Of a stretch of DNA of 64,000 nt, positions 49,960-62,323 are shown in pieces. A program made the position numbers and the translations under genes. Numbering within the stretch: the stretch's first letter is position 1; each line of letters starts with the position of its first letter. The notes under the pieces are model-generated. The model was not told the DNA's origin. It did not search any database and saw nothing but the letters and a program-made list of their open reading frames with translations. This DNA is from Sisyra terminalis (Eukaryota > Arthropoda > Insecta > Neuroptera > Sisyridae): assembly GCA_958496175.1 (NCBI GenBank), contig OY292275.1, positions 62,883,701-62,947,700 of the forward strand. Reading direction: 5' to 3'.

Positions 49960-52018
49960 GATTGGAATATTTTCTTTTATATATATATATAACTTTAGTT
50001 CCATAGTATTTCGATGTTTCACCTATGATTTCCATTGGGGATCATTAATGTAATATATCACTTAAATGTAACTATTTTTTAGTTTTTTTCTCCCCCCCCC
50101 CTCTGACAAAATATGAACTCTTCCCCCCCTATCAATTGATGAATGGTCCTTTATCGCATAAATTTGAACAGTTTTTGTGATTAAATTAACAATTTTTTTC
50201 TGAAGTATTATCTAAGATGTTACTATATAACTTGATCAATATTTTGGATTGTAATAATCTCCTCCCCCCAAGGAAATTCTGGTTTTAGTATCCATAGGCA
50301 TTTAGTGCTATTTTGGAGTTCTAATAGCTGAAGAAATATGCCTCCCTTTTCTATTTAAGTTCATCTTTAGTTGAACAAATTTCTGATAAAGCAAAGGCTT
50401 TTCGAATAATTCGGTCTTGGGATTTATTACCTAGTAGTTTCTCAAGGCTCTAATTAATCCATAAAATTGTATATGTGCTCCAATTGTGTGTAGATGTTTC
50501 AATTCCCAGATTGTAGTGATCAATCTGGGTTCTTATGAGCTTTAAATTTTAATTGACCCCATGGAGTATCCAGAGCTTTTTTAAATATATACTTCATTGG
50601 TCCACTTGGTGGACGATTAATGATTGAAGTACAAAAACTGTTCCAATATCTGTGATAATTCCTTTCATTGTTAATTTTCTATTTTTATATATTTCCAATA
50701 TTTTTTTTCATCATTGTATGGTTTCACATATTATGATTGATTGACAAAATACTATGGAAATGTTGACGAATTTTGAAACTCAAAATTGATGTATTTGTTT
50801 TTATATTTTTTAAATCTATTAACTAACAAAATTTATCACTAAAGTGTAATTTTAAAAAAAGAAATGTTAGAGATTTAGAAACAATGGTCTGGACCAAAAA
50901 CACTTGATTGTAGTAGTTGAAATTGCCGTGTGTGTGTGTGAAATTAATTATTTCTATTTTATGATCAATGATTTTTTTTTTTTTTGAGAAATAATTTTTT
51001 TTACACAAATTATCTAAAAAAAAATTTATATATTATAATAATATTAAATGCGAAAAAAATAATGTTATCTTTTTAAAAATATTGTAAATAGATGTTAGAT
51101 ATTTTTTTTTCTCTTCAAAGATAAGTGTTTGAAATCATGTCAAGGTAAATATGTAATTTTTAAGTAAACGATTGAAAAAAGAAAAAAACGGCGGAGAACA
51201 TAAGGAATAGTTTGTAAATATATGTTTTGCTGTATAATCCACTACTTAAAATGTATTGTGAAAATTTATCGAGGAAAATTATCGATATAGTGGTGGCGCC
51301 CATGTAGCCGGACTACTGGGGGTGGCGCCTGGTAGAGACGAAGAAATGGACCGAAGAAAAAAAAACTTGTTGTTGTGTAATTCTTGGAAACATGCAATTT
51401 TTGATGTCTTAATATTTAAATGTTGGCAAAAGATTATTAAAAAAAAAAAGAAAAAAAAGTTAAAAAAAAAACCAAGCAATTATTGTTGAATTAGGTAGAG
51501 ATTGAATATCGTTTTTGATTTGAGACATACTTTTTTTTTCTCTTTAATCTTTATCGATTTGCAAAAAGTTGTTTTATATTTAAAAATATATAATATGGAA
51601 ACAAAAATCCAAACTCTTGGACAAAATTAGTGTATTGACATAACTATTATTGAACTTATAATTGAAGGGGATGATCCAAAAGTAATGATAATTGATATGA
51701 AATACAATGTTTATCAGTCTATTTTTATTTTATTTTATTTGTTGATCATATCTTCCTATCATGTCAATTTTTTTTTTTTTGCTGGAATGCAAAGGAATAG
51801 TTTTGTTGCCGGTGCCTTGGATTTAGAACTGCTGGATACTCCAACTTTGTATATTTGAAAGTGGACGACAAGAATCTACGTCTTTAGGTCTTCAAGTCTT
51901 CAGGTTTTGTTTTATAGTTTATATGACAATTGGAGGATATCAAATTTAAAATTGTTTGTAAATGACTTTAATTGGTTGGAATTACTTTAAAAGAAGTGAG
52001 AAAGAAATGGAAATTACT
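49960..52018. other. Intergenic, no gene seen
   Basis: AT-rich with many homopolymer runs. GTGGCGCCCATG and GGTGGCGCCTGG near 51293 and 51321 echo the GGCGCC repeat ends. No convincing frame, RNA gene or full element was found. Confidence 0.35.
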
Positions 52019-52610
52019 TTCAAAATAAGATTTTTTCGCTGACTTTGAACAGTTATACTGTGTATACAATATATAGAATATGTTGCGGTCCAATTTATGC
52101 AGCATAATTTAATATAATAATATATAGAAATCATACCATAAACATGATTTTTTTTTACTTATTTCGATTGCCAAGCAATCTTCCTCAGTGGTCATCTAAG
52201 TAGTTTGGATCACTCCGTAACTACTTTGTGATGATTCACAAAATAATCACGGATTGACCTCAATTCATAAGTCGTGTCTTTCTCTTTTTGCGATGTAGTT
52301 ATGGTGGGGGGTGGGGGTGTTCCCAAATTTCTTTACTTTCACTGAATCCTTCGTAAGCAACCCGAAAAGTGCCGAATTTTGAATTGATCTACTTAATTCA
52401 AACTACTTGATGGCCAATGAGGAAGATTGCTTGGCAATCGAAATACGTATCTGGGCAATACGTCACGAATATTTTTGTTTGAACTTCTGTTCAAATTTAT
52501 GTTTATGTAAATTATACTATATAAATTGGACCGCAATATATTCTATATATTGTATACACAGTATACCTGTTTAAAGTCAGCGAAAAAAATCATATTTTTT
52601 TATTATGCCT
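52019..52610. mobile_element. Family D element
   Basis: Has both full ends: CAAAATAAGATTTTTTCGCT..TATACTGTGTATACAATATA at the left and GTATACACAGTATACC..AAAGTCAGCGAAAAAAATC at the right, about 85 bases inverted. The interior again has the inverted CGAAATACGTAT and TTGCTTGGCAATCG pairs. Confidence 0.7.
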
Positions 52611-52854
52611 TAAGTCACTAAGGTTTTATATTTTAAATTTTATCACAAAGTTTCCCCCGACCGCTCTCCCCCGGTTGAGATTGAATATAGACAATTGTAG
52701 GAACTGCTTTGGGTTTTGGATATTACTTGGGGTACTTCCTTGAGGGTGCTACTGTGTAAAACCAGTTCACGATATTATCGGCTTGCTGGAATAAAAGAAT
52801 GTGTAAGTTTAAAACCGGTCCTTGGTACCAGTACGTGAGGTAAGGGGCCGTTCA

Positions 52855-52926
52855 TAAAATACGTCACGCTAAAATAAGCTTTTTCTGACCCCCTCCCCCC
52901 ATTGCCACGTTGTGTCAAACTTGTCA
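52855..52926. mobile_element. End of a GGGGCCGTTCATAAAATACG MITE, cut by a foldback element
   Basis: GGGGCCGTTCATAAAATACG..CCCCATTGCCACGTTGTGTC matches the terminus seen diverged near 48975-49322. GGCCGTTCATNAATTACGTCACGC-type ends are common in insect genomes. The sequence stops where the foldback element at 52927 begins. Confidence 0.5.
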
Positions 52927-53947
52927 CGCTGTCACTGATTCAAAAAAATGATTTTTTTTTTCTTAATTATATCGAAAATATTGTTGGGAATGACAAAAAA
53001 ATAATCCTGTGAAAGTTTAAGCTCTTAATATTAAGTATTAAGAGGTGCCACATCGCAAATTTCGATTTTCCATTTAAATAACATGGCAACAATATTCTCT
53101 TGCACTTTGGAATTTTATAGCTCACGTTGGTGACAATATTTCGGAATGGCCAAGGTATATTCTTGTAGAAAATTGAACGATCTACAAAAAAGGTCTCGTA
53201 CAAGTTTTTGATATATTTATTCCTTCAAAAGTTATTCGAGGTTAAAGTTGAACTAAAGAGAAATTTTAATATTTTTTCAATTTTTTCACGCAACCATCTA
53301 ATTTATGAGAAAATTTTATAGGACATTTTTTGTAGAGCACTTTTTTTCCTATAACTTATCTCTATTAAAGTTTTTGATATTTTTTACAGGTCCTAAGTTA
53401 TTTAATTAAAATAAAAAAAAAAAATTTATGTTAGCAATATAATAATTCAGGGGATTTTCGGTTTAATGCAAATAACTTAGGACCTGTGAAAAATATCAAA
53501 AACTTTTATAGAGATAAGTTATAGAAGACAAAGTGCTCTACAAAAAATGTTCTATAAAATTTTCTCATAAAATTGATGGTTGTGTCAAAAAATTGAAAAA
53601 AAACATTAAAATTTCTCTTTAGTTCAACTTTGACCTCGAATAACTTTTGAAGGAATAAATATATCAAAAACTTGTTCGAGACCTTTTTTGTAGATCGTTC
53701 AATTTTCTACAAGAATATACCTTGGTCATTCCGAAATTTGTCACCAACGTGAGCTATAAAATTCCAAAGTGCAAGAGAATATTGTTCCCATGTTATTTCA
53801 ATGGAAAATCGAAATTTGCGATGCGGCACCTCTTAATACTTAATATTAAGAGCTTAAATTTTCACAGGATTTTTTTTTGGTCATTCCCAACAATATTTTT
53901 GATATAATTAAGAAAAAAAAATTCATAATTTTTTTTGAATCAGTCTA
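52927..53947. mobile_element. Foldback element, family C, complete
   Basis: About 1.02 kb and palindromic almost throughout: left arm 52927-53420 from CACTGATTCAAAAAAATGA, right arm 53450-53947 ending TTTTTTTTGAATCAGT. The arms are near-identical and the loop is only about 30 bases. Frames at 52967-53203 and 53722-53907 read the same peptide from both arms, as expected from the palindrome. No transposase. Confidence 0.85.
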
Positions 53948-55233
53948 ATGTTCCCCATATGTTTCATACAATAATTAATAAATAGCGTTTCCTGTGGACA
54001 ATGATTTTTCAAAGGAAAGGATAATTCTTTGATAGGAATATATTTAAAAAATAATTTCAATTCCCCAAACCTTATTTGTGTACCTATTATTATATAAGTG
54101 TATAAATATAGTGAATTTTTTTTAAGAAAATGCCTTGAAAAACTGATGTTTCTCTAAAGAAAAAAAAGGATAATCATAGTAATCAAAAAAAAAAAATATT
54201 TATTAACCTTGCGAAATATTTAAGTAATTTCAAACCGCGCCAACCCTTTCCTTCATCTTATAACCCCCCCCCATTATTGTTATTAAGTAAAAAAAAAACC
54301 CATCACATGTTCCTCACCCATTTATCAAAATAAGAAAAAGGAAAAGCTAAAAAAAAATTGGTGACTTATCTTAAACCTATTGTACATGTATCTGACTATT
54401 ACTTAAATCATTAGATTAGCAATTATTACAATTTTATATTAAAAAAGAAATATATTCTAAGATTTATATATAAAACGGGGTATCCAAAGAAATATCAGCA
54501 TTTTTTTTTCTATCAGTGTGTGAAAATGTTTTTCATTTCAACAATGAAACTAAAACGCGCCGCCATATTTTATTAAAAATTAACTAAGCAAGTCGGAAAA
54601 CACCAAGTGGAAATTTCAGGCGAAAGAATTGATAATGTGTTGACTAGTTATTAATTAGATATTAAAATTATTATTATTATTATATGATTATAAAAAGAGA
54701 AAGTAATAAAATTAATTTTTTGCTTGAACGTGTGATGCAGCAAAATAAAAATTGTATGGAATATATTACAAAATGTTTGTTTGATTTATTAACAAAAAAT
54801 CCTAATTCAATTCAAATTTCGGAGGCAATATAGCGATGGCGCGACTAGCGCCATCTATGCTAAAATCGTCCAACTAGAATTTCTGTCTTACCGACATATA
54901 TTTATTGGGCGCAATTTTAAAAAATTTCAAAATTTTAATTAATTCATTCGAAAAAGAATAAATCGATTGAAAATATTGCTTTTAATCTAAAAAAAATATA
55001 TTTTTCAATGTTTTAGTAAAAAATAACGATCAAACTTAAAACTATGGCAACAAAATATCCATAACAACCATAAAATCAATTTATTTCTAAATATTTCACG
55101 CGTTAATGTAGTTTTACTAGTTAGTAAAATCTGAAAAAAAAACGTTAATGGATTATCACATCAAATTACAATCGTAGAATATATTTCAATGTAAATTTGA
55201 AACGAAAAAAAGGTCAAAAAAAAAAAACCAAAA
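53948..55233. other. Intergenic region upstream of CCDC113
   Basis: AT-rich and without recognised repeats. A perfect 8-base hairpin GATGGCGC-GACTA-GCGCCATC lies at 54835-54855, about 380 bases before the CCDC113 start; GCGCCATCTA motifs are common in insect repeats. The CCDC113 promoter should lie here but has no clear core element. Confidence 0.4.
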
Positions 55234-58200
55234 ATGAATTCCATATCTCCCGTTTCGGTTTCGTCGCGAAAATCAGTCGATGTCAACTCGGATAGTTTGT
55301 ACACAATACCGATTATGGATCTGAAACAGTTAATTGACGACGAACGAACGTCGCAACGTTTGCTACAGCTGGAAAATACGGTGATGGAAAAATATTTGAC
55401 GCAAAATTGTGTCCAAAGTTTGTCCAATATGCAGCAGGTGTTGGAGTTGGTAAGTATAATATGAGGGATTCGTTGGCAAGTTTGGTGCGAAGCAAGGTGA
55501 GGGCTTTGGTCAGGGCAAGGTTGTTGAAATTTTTGCAATTTTTCATTGGAAAATGATTCCACTAGAGATGGTAGAAAAGTTTGGGTGAAGTATGCACCAC
55601 ATTTGGTGCCACCAGTGGCTCAATATGCAATTTTTTCCGTGAAACCACCAGTTACTTTAAAAGAATGGACCAAATCTTATCACTGGGCATTGCTAATCAA
55701 GAAAATAATAAAAGTGGATAATATATATTATGTTTGTACTTCAAATTGGAGTTATGAAAATATAAATTCAGAATTGATGACCAAATAGATTATAGAAAAC
55801 TGGGAAACTTTTGAAGATTTTCCACAGAGTTTTATGGTACTTGGGCGATTAATATTGGTAAATGTACTTTTATGTCTTCAATATTTCAAATAAATTAATA
55901 ATATTTTTTAATATCCATTATTTGGTGTTAAAGTGCCACTTTATGCATGAAATTCCCCGGAAAACAGTGAAAATCATGTATTAAATCAATTTGTTGAATT
56001 CTAAGATTTTTAAATGGTCAATCCTTGACAAATGATTATTAAATAAGGGAGAAGATCTAATAAGGGATGATGTTACCTCAACTTTCCACCAATTTTCGGT
56101 TGATACATAATTTTTAAAAAGTATTTATAGTAGTTTTCTATGAATTTTTTTTTTAATAGTTGACTAAATATGACAGCATGGTGAGGGATACTAGAAGGTA
56201 AATAACGATCATTTCTGTGTCTAACTTTGCCAACATCATGCAAATATCCACCTGTTTTCTTGCGAAATATAATTCCAATCAAGTGCATTTTTTTCATCAA
56301 CTTTCCCACTCGTTTTTTCTATATTATTTATCTTAAGTTCCATTATTTCGGGTAAAAGTGCCCACTTTATCCACGAAATTCATCAGGAAATTACTGCAAA
56401 TTTACCAGTGAAAATCCTCTATTAAATCAATTTGCTGAATTCTAAGATTTTTTTAATGGTCATCCCCTGACAAATGATTACTTAGTAAGGGAAGAGATTT
56501 AATAAGGGATGACATCACCTCAATTTTCTACCAATTTTCGGGTTATACATACTTTCTGAGAAGAATTTAGTTGTTTTCTATGAAAATTTTTTACAAATAG
56601 TATTGATGATAATATATGACAGCATGGTGAGGGATACTAAAAGGTAAATAACGATAATTTCTGTGTCTAACTTTGCCAACATCATGCAAATATCCACCTG
56701 TTTTCTAGTAATATATGACTCGTTTATTTTGAAAGTGAGTTAAATCCATTTCAAGAACTATCCCTATAGTGTCATCATTTTTAACCATAGGAACTATGAA
56801 AGATACTAAGGAGGAGAGAATAATTTGTGAAAACTTAGCAGTTAAATAATTAACATACTTTGTTCTAGTTACAAGAAGAAGAATCACCATGGACTTACGC
56901 CACTTTCAAAATAAACGAGTCTTACGTCTATTTGATCTATATTGAAGTTCAATGTTAATCCCCTATTTGAAAAAAAATAAATATCTAGCATTAATCAATA
57001 AATATTAATATACACATATATTGTAAACTATTTTGATATAAGTTACCCTGTAAAAAAAGGTATTTAACATTTAAATGGTTTTAAATGTCTTTTTTTTAAT
57101 AGGGATATTAAATCATATTTCCACATTTGGCATTTTTAGCGGTTTGTGTGTTAAAAGTGTTAAAGTTCAATTCTGGGGAGAGTTTAACCCTTGCAGGCAA
57201 TGACAGATTTGGGGGGTGGGGTACGTGCCCACATGCCCCCAGGGTGTTTTTGTGTATTATGGAGATTCCATAACAGTACATACTTAGAAGCAAATCAAAT
57301 TATTAACGCTGTAAAAATAAATTAATAAAATGGCAATTTCTGGCTGGAATTGCAAATTTTTTTCGTGATTCCTTTCACACACTTGCAAATGAAAGATTAT
57401 GTTGTACCCTCTTCTCCTCCCACCAGAAAAAAATCCTTAATCCGCCCTAGCTTGCAGGGGTGTTTTTTCAGTTTTTTGGAGACCTCTTCTGCATTGCACG
57501 TCCACAGTGCCCGGTTAAAAAAAGACATTTTAAATGTAAAGATTTCAAAATGGCTTTAAATGGTTTTTTTAACAGGGGACTGTTCCTAGTTGCAGTGAAT
57601 CTCAGTAGGTAACCGATTGGGTCCATATCTTTGAAAGTTTCCTTAATCATCTCCGACTTTTTTTGCTTTGCACCAAACTTTCCAAACTAATCGAAATATT
57701 CAAAATAAGATTTTTTCGCTGACTGAACAGTTATACTGTGTATACAATATATAGAATATATTGCGGTCCAATTTATGTAGTATATTTTAATATATAATAA
57801 TAATAATATATAAAAATCATACCATAAACAAAAGTTCAAACAAAAAAAAATCGTGACGTATTACTCGGATACGTATTTCCATTGCCAAGAAATCTTCTTC
57901 AGCGGTCATCAAGTAGTTTGGATCACTCCGTAACTCTTTATAAGTTGTGTCTTTCTCTCATTTTAATATTTTTTCCATTTTTTGACGCAACCATCAATTT
58001 TATGAGGAAATTTTATAGGACATTTTTTGTAGAACACTTTTTTTTCTATAATTTATGTCTATAAAAGTTTTTGATATTTTTCACATATCCTAAGTTATTT
58101 AATTAAAATAAAAAAAAAAAATTTTATGTTAAAAATATAATAATTCAGGGAATTTTCAGTTTAATGCAAATAACTTAGGACCTGTGAAAAATATCAAAAA

Positions 58201-61200
58201 CTTTTACAGAGATAAGTTATAGGAAAAAAAGTGCTCTACAAAAAATGTCCTTTAAAATTTTCTCATAAAATTGATGGTTGCGTCAAAAAATTGAAAAAAT
58301 ATTAAAATTTCTCTTTAGTTCAACTTTGACCTCGAATAACTTTTGAAGGAATAAATATATCAGAAACTTGTCAGATACCTTTTTTGTAGATCGTTCAATT
58401 TTCTACAAGAATATACCTGGGTCATTCCGAAATATTGTCACCAACGTGAGCTATAAAATTCCAAAGTGCAAGAGAATATTGTTGCCATGTTATTTAAATG
58501 GAAAATCGAAATTTGCGATGCGGCAACTCTTAATATTGAATATTAAGAACTTAAACTTTCACAGAATTTTTTTTCATTTCCAACAATATTTTCGAGATAA
58601 TCAAGAAAAAAAAATCATATTTTTTTTTTTGAATCAGTCTAATTAACATAAATTTGAATAGAAGTTCTAACAAAAATATTCGTGATGTATTGCCCAGATA
58701 CGTATTTCGATTTCCAAGCAATTTGGTGACATTTTTGGTGAATCATCACAAAGCAGTTACGGAGTGATCCACTGAGGAAGATTGCTTGGCAATCGAAATA
58801 CGTATCTGGATAATACGTCACAAATATTTTTGTTTATGGTATGATTTTTATATATTATTATATTGAATTATACTACAGAAATACCATAGTAATCGAAATA
58901 TGTTTTAAAGTTCTATATCTTACGATTTGTTTTAAAGTCAGATCGACGCCAGTCGTCGATGAGTCGTGCTAGTTTCACCGTTAACTTATCACTACGACCG
59001 TCGTCGAGCGAAACAAGTTCGCGCGCCGCCCTCAGCTACGAAGAACAACGTTCCGGGGCCGTACGTGCGTCGTACAACTTCCGTTCCGACCTGGTGCAGA
59101 AAATGGTCGACGAAAAAGAAATCGAACTGTACCACCAAAACATTGTCTGGAAGCGGGAAAAACGTCGATATCGTCAGGAAATCGAACAAGCCGAGGTCAC
59201 CATTGACTTCCTCAACGACATGATCGAGCGTTTCGAGCAAGGTCTTCTGGCCGCCATCAATCCCGTCACCAGTCGTTACGAGGGCGACAAAGTCCAGAAA
59301 ATAATCGAAAACTCACTCCGGGAAATTGATCTGCGCATCGAGAAAGCACGTTTGCAGTGTAACTTTTTGCGCTCCCAGTTGGGCAAGGTCAAGAGCCAGT
59401 TGGCGGAGAAGGGCGAGCTGGGCGAACATATCTATCCGATTGATTTTCAACTGATACAAATCAATCAAATGGAATCGCAAAAAAAGTTGGAAATTCGCAA
59501 TCAAGAGTTGCTGATGATGAAGAAAATCGCCGGCGAAACGTTGTTCATTGTCGGCCTGGAGAAAAAGTTTTTGATTCACCAGCTGAAGGACATTGAGACG
59601 GCCAAACACAATATCTGTGCCACGTTGAAGAAGGGCCGGGAATATGAGGACTTGCGGCTGAAAGTGTTGCAGGAGGAACGCAAGGCGTTCAGAACGTTAC
59701 GCAGGTTGCGGACCATAAAGAACAACTTTATTGCACCGCCGCTGGATGTGTACCTGGAAAAACGGTGCGAACTACAAGAACTGGCCAAACAAATCAAGGT
59801 AATGGTTTTAGTTATAATATTAGTGTTTATTTCTGTTTTTACAAGTGACCCGGAAAAATGGGTTGCTGGACACCTTAAAAAAATTCTCACCAAGTATGAG
59901 CTCTTAATTTTTGATAAGAAGATCCTCCGCATCGCAGTTTTGTATTTTTTTCTCAGTCCAATAGAAAAAAATTCATACCTCATACATTTATCGATTGTAC
60001 AGAAAAATGTTTTGAATGAATTTTTTAGGGAATTTAATGCTCTACAAAATAGGTATCTTATATTTTTTCCGTAAGCCTCACCATTTGAAAGATATTAAGG
60101 ATTTAATTTTGATTATTTTGAAGACAAATTTCATTTTTGTGTCTGAATTTTATAACTCGACTAGCTGATCCCCGCGACTTCGTCTGCGTAACGGATTTGT
60201 ATTTTTTTTATTCTTTTATGAAAAATATAATCATACTACATCATAAATCAAATAAAAAATATCGCCAAGTTCAATAAATTCGGTCTTAATTATGACTAAA
60301 AAAAAGTCGAAAGTTATCAAAATACTCGCATCAAAATAACCCCATCTCCCTTTTTCAATTCCCAAATGAACCTTTTTCCAAAAACTATTACACTGTTGCA
60401 ATGTACAACACAACCGCGAAATTGAAATTTGTTCAATGGCACGAAACCTAGTTCTTCCATAATCATGTATAACTATTAGGGTGATTTTTTTTTTACTTTT
60501 TTTGGTCCCATCGTGAAATTTTGTTGGAAATACCAAAAAAAAAATTCCCTGAAAGTTTGAGCCCTTAATATTAATTTTAAGTCCTCGACCAAGATGTGTA
60601 ATGATTTCCCATTGAAAATACACGGAAACTCTGATTTTTTATTTTTAAATATCTATATCTCAGCGGCATTTCATGGGATCGCTTTTACCGAAGATGGTTT
60701 TTTCTCAGAATTAAACGCTCTACAAAAGTGCCCATTGCGACAAAGTCGTAACTCACACCGGTGAGGTAGTACGGGCCACTGAACCTGATTTTTCCATAAA
60801 ATTCAAGGCTTAATATCTCGTTTAATATTGATCTTCGCGATTTGGTCTACAGGAACTTTTTTGTAGGAAATCAAATTCTCTACAAGTTTTTCATTTATAC
60901 TTTTTCCGTAGCTCTTGTTATTTACGAGATAAATACAAAAAAAAACGCGAATTTTATGGAAATATCAGGTTCAGTGGCCCGTACTACCTCACCGGTGTGA
61001 GTTACGACTTTGTCGCAATGGGCACTTTTGTAGGGCGTTTAATTCTGAGAAAAAACCATCTTCGGTAAAAGCGATCCCATCATGAAATGCCACTGAGATA
61101 TAGAAATTTAAAAATAAAAAATCAGAGTTTCCGTATATTTTCAATGGGAAATCTTTACACGTCTTGGTCGAGGACTTAAAATTAATATTAAGGGCTCAAA

Positions 61201-62196
61201 CTTTCAGGGATTGATTTTTTTGGTATTTCCAACAAAATTTCACGATGGGACCAAAAAAAGTCAAAAAAAAAATCACCCTAATATGTATAATGAAAACTTT
61301 ACTTTTTTTATTAATAAGTATTTAACTAAGGGATAAATAATGTACAATTTATTTTTTTTAAATGGAGACAAATATACTTAAGCATAAAAAAGTTTCTCAG
61401 TTGATAAAAACTAAAATTCGTGTAAATTTTCTCAAAAATTATAAATTAAATTGAAATTTTTCGAATATCTCATCAAAAACTTTTAAAATCCGTACACATG
61501 AAAGTTTGAAGATATCTTTTGAACGGTTAATTTAATCGCCAAAACATAGGAAACCATTTTTGTAGAGCAGTTAATTTCCAACAAAAATTTGTATTGCGCA
61601 TTGTATAAGAGTCATTTATTGTCTAGTTATAAAATTCATAAACAAAAATGAAATTTGTCTTTAAAATAATCAAATTAAATCCTTAATATCTTTCAAATGG
61701 TGAGGCTTACGGAAAAAATATATGATATCTTTTTTGTAGAGCATTAAATTTCCTAAAAAATTCTTTCAAAACATTTTTCTGTACAATCGATAAATGATGA
61801 GGTATGATTTTTTTTCTATTGGACTGAGAAAAAAGTACAAAAAACTGCGATGCGGAGGATTTTCCTATTAAAAGTAAGAGTTCATACTTGGTGAGAATTT
61901 TTTGTAAGGTGTCTAGCTACCCATTTTTCCGCGTCACTTGTAAAAAAAAAATTATCGATTTTTTTGACCCACCCTACTGGGTATATTTGTAATTTTAGAT
62001 ATGGACTCGCCGAAAGCAACTCCTCTTTGCCAAATTAAAAGTGGCACGCTGGCAGTTGAAAAAAGTGACCGGCAAAAGTAGACCAACACCGCAAAAACCA
62101 ATGCAAGGTTTCGAGGATATGAATCTCTACTTTCGTAATATGCAGCGAGAAATTGAACGTCTTGAATCGACTGTTAAATCCAATGTTCAACATTGA
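55234..62196 (+). CDS. CCDC113: Coiled-coil protein CCDC113 / CFAP263 (DUF4201 family)
   Basis: Three exons in phase 0: 55234-55449, 58953-59798 and 61999-62196; 419 residues (human protein 377). The exon 2 acceptor is taken as GACGCCAG|TCGTCG, because it alone keeps the frame. The protein is almost wholly alpha-helical coiled coil. Family landmarks: an N-terminal DLKQLIDDERTSQRLLQLEN helix; DFQLIQINQMESQKKLEIRN followed by ELL (human has DFQQLKIEN...EARNQEL); FIAPPLDVYLEKR; and IKIWTRRKQLLFAKLKVARW in the last exon. CCDC113 acts in motile cilia and flagella and at ciliary bases, with CCDC96, so expression in sperm or sensory cilia is expected. Introns 1 (3.5 kb) and 2 (2.2 kb) are almost entirely transposon sequence. 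The frame staying open from exon 2 to 60074 runs into a foldback arm and is not coding. Confidence 0.88.
55546..56926 (+). mobile_element. Composite element: ORF relic, module B and element A (CCDC113 intron 1)
   Basis: From 55546 the plus strand reads KVWVKYAPHLVPPVAQYAIF, then TLKEWTKSYHWALLIKKIIK and, after one in-frame stop, WETFEDFPQSFMVLGRLIL to about 55860. This matches the minus-strand relic at 37808-38062. Two copies of module B follow in reverse (CATCATGCAAATATCCACCTG near 56233 and 56681), then element A, 56718-56922. The same set of parts occurs in FoxK intron 1 in the opposite orientation. Confidence 0.65.
57703..58880. mobile_element. Family D element interrupted by a foldback element
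   Basis: The D left part (TCAAAATAAGATTTTTTCGC ... GTGTCTTTCTCT) occupies 57703-57956; the D right part (AACATAAATTTGAATAGAAG ... GAATTATACTACAG) occupies 58644-58880. Between them lies a family C foldback, 57957-58643, with a truncated left arm and a full right arm ending TTTGAATCAGTCTAATT. C is therefore younger than D. The block ends about 70 bases before CCDC113 exon 2. Confidence 0.7.
60167..60474 (-). mobile_element. Retroelement-type tail with the CCCCGCGACTTCGTCTGCGT motif
   Basis: TAGCTGATCCCCGCGACTTC, read on the minus strand as GACGAAGTCGCGGGGATCAG followed by CTAGT, is a terminal motif found very widely in insect genomes at the 3' ends of non-LTR-type repeats. The following 270 bases match 27030-27320. 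No reverse transcriptase reading frame is present. Confidence 0.5.
60475..61281. mobile_element. Inner foldback element (family H), complete
   Basis: 807 bases with ends TTAGGGTGATTTTTTTTT and its complement, flanked by TA on both sides. Arms of about 330 bases are near-identical; ACACCGGTGAGGTAGTACGG at about 60760 is mirrored by CCGTACTACCTCACCGGTGT at about 60980. The loop is about 145 bases. TA flanks suggest mobilisation by a Tc1/mariner-type transposase. Confidence 0.8.
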
Positions 62197-62323
62197 AGGG
62201 ATATAATCTTCAAGTGCATAGCACTTGACCTGAATTATGATTTGATTTTATTGGGATTATCTTTGAAATGCGCTTATAAAAGTATATACATTAGTTTTAT
62301 ATAATAAAAAATAAAATAAATTA
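62196..62323. terminator. Overlapping 3' ends of CCDC113 and the sugar transporter
   Basis: CCDC113 stops at 62196 and has AATAAA at about 62303-62308. The transporter stops at 62323 on the minus strand and has AATAAA (TTTATT on plus) at about 62247-62252. Each signal lies beyond the other, so mature transcripts should overlap by roughly 60-80 bases. Confidence 0.5.

Larger units (their letters stand above)
59842..61950. mobile_element. Outer foldback element in CCDC113 intron 2
   Basis: The left arm 59842-60160 (TTACAAGTGACCCGGAAAAA..CTCACCAAGTATGAGCTC..TTATCGATTGTACAG) is mirrored by the right arm 61625-61950 (CTGTACAATCGATAA..GAGTTCATACTTGG..GCGTCACTTGTAA). It begins 43 bases after the exon 2 donor. 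The space between the arms holds a retroelement tail and a second foldback. Confidence 0.75.

Noticed and set aside
59799..60074. Extension of CCDC113 exon 2 to a stop at 60074 (371-codon frame from 58959)
   Set aside because: A good donor at 59799 joins in frame to a last exon that matches the family. The extension lies in a foldback arm.
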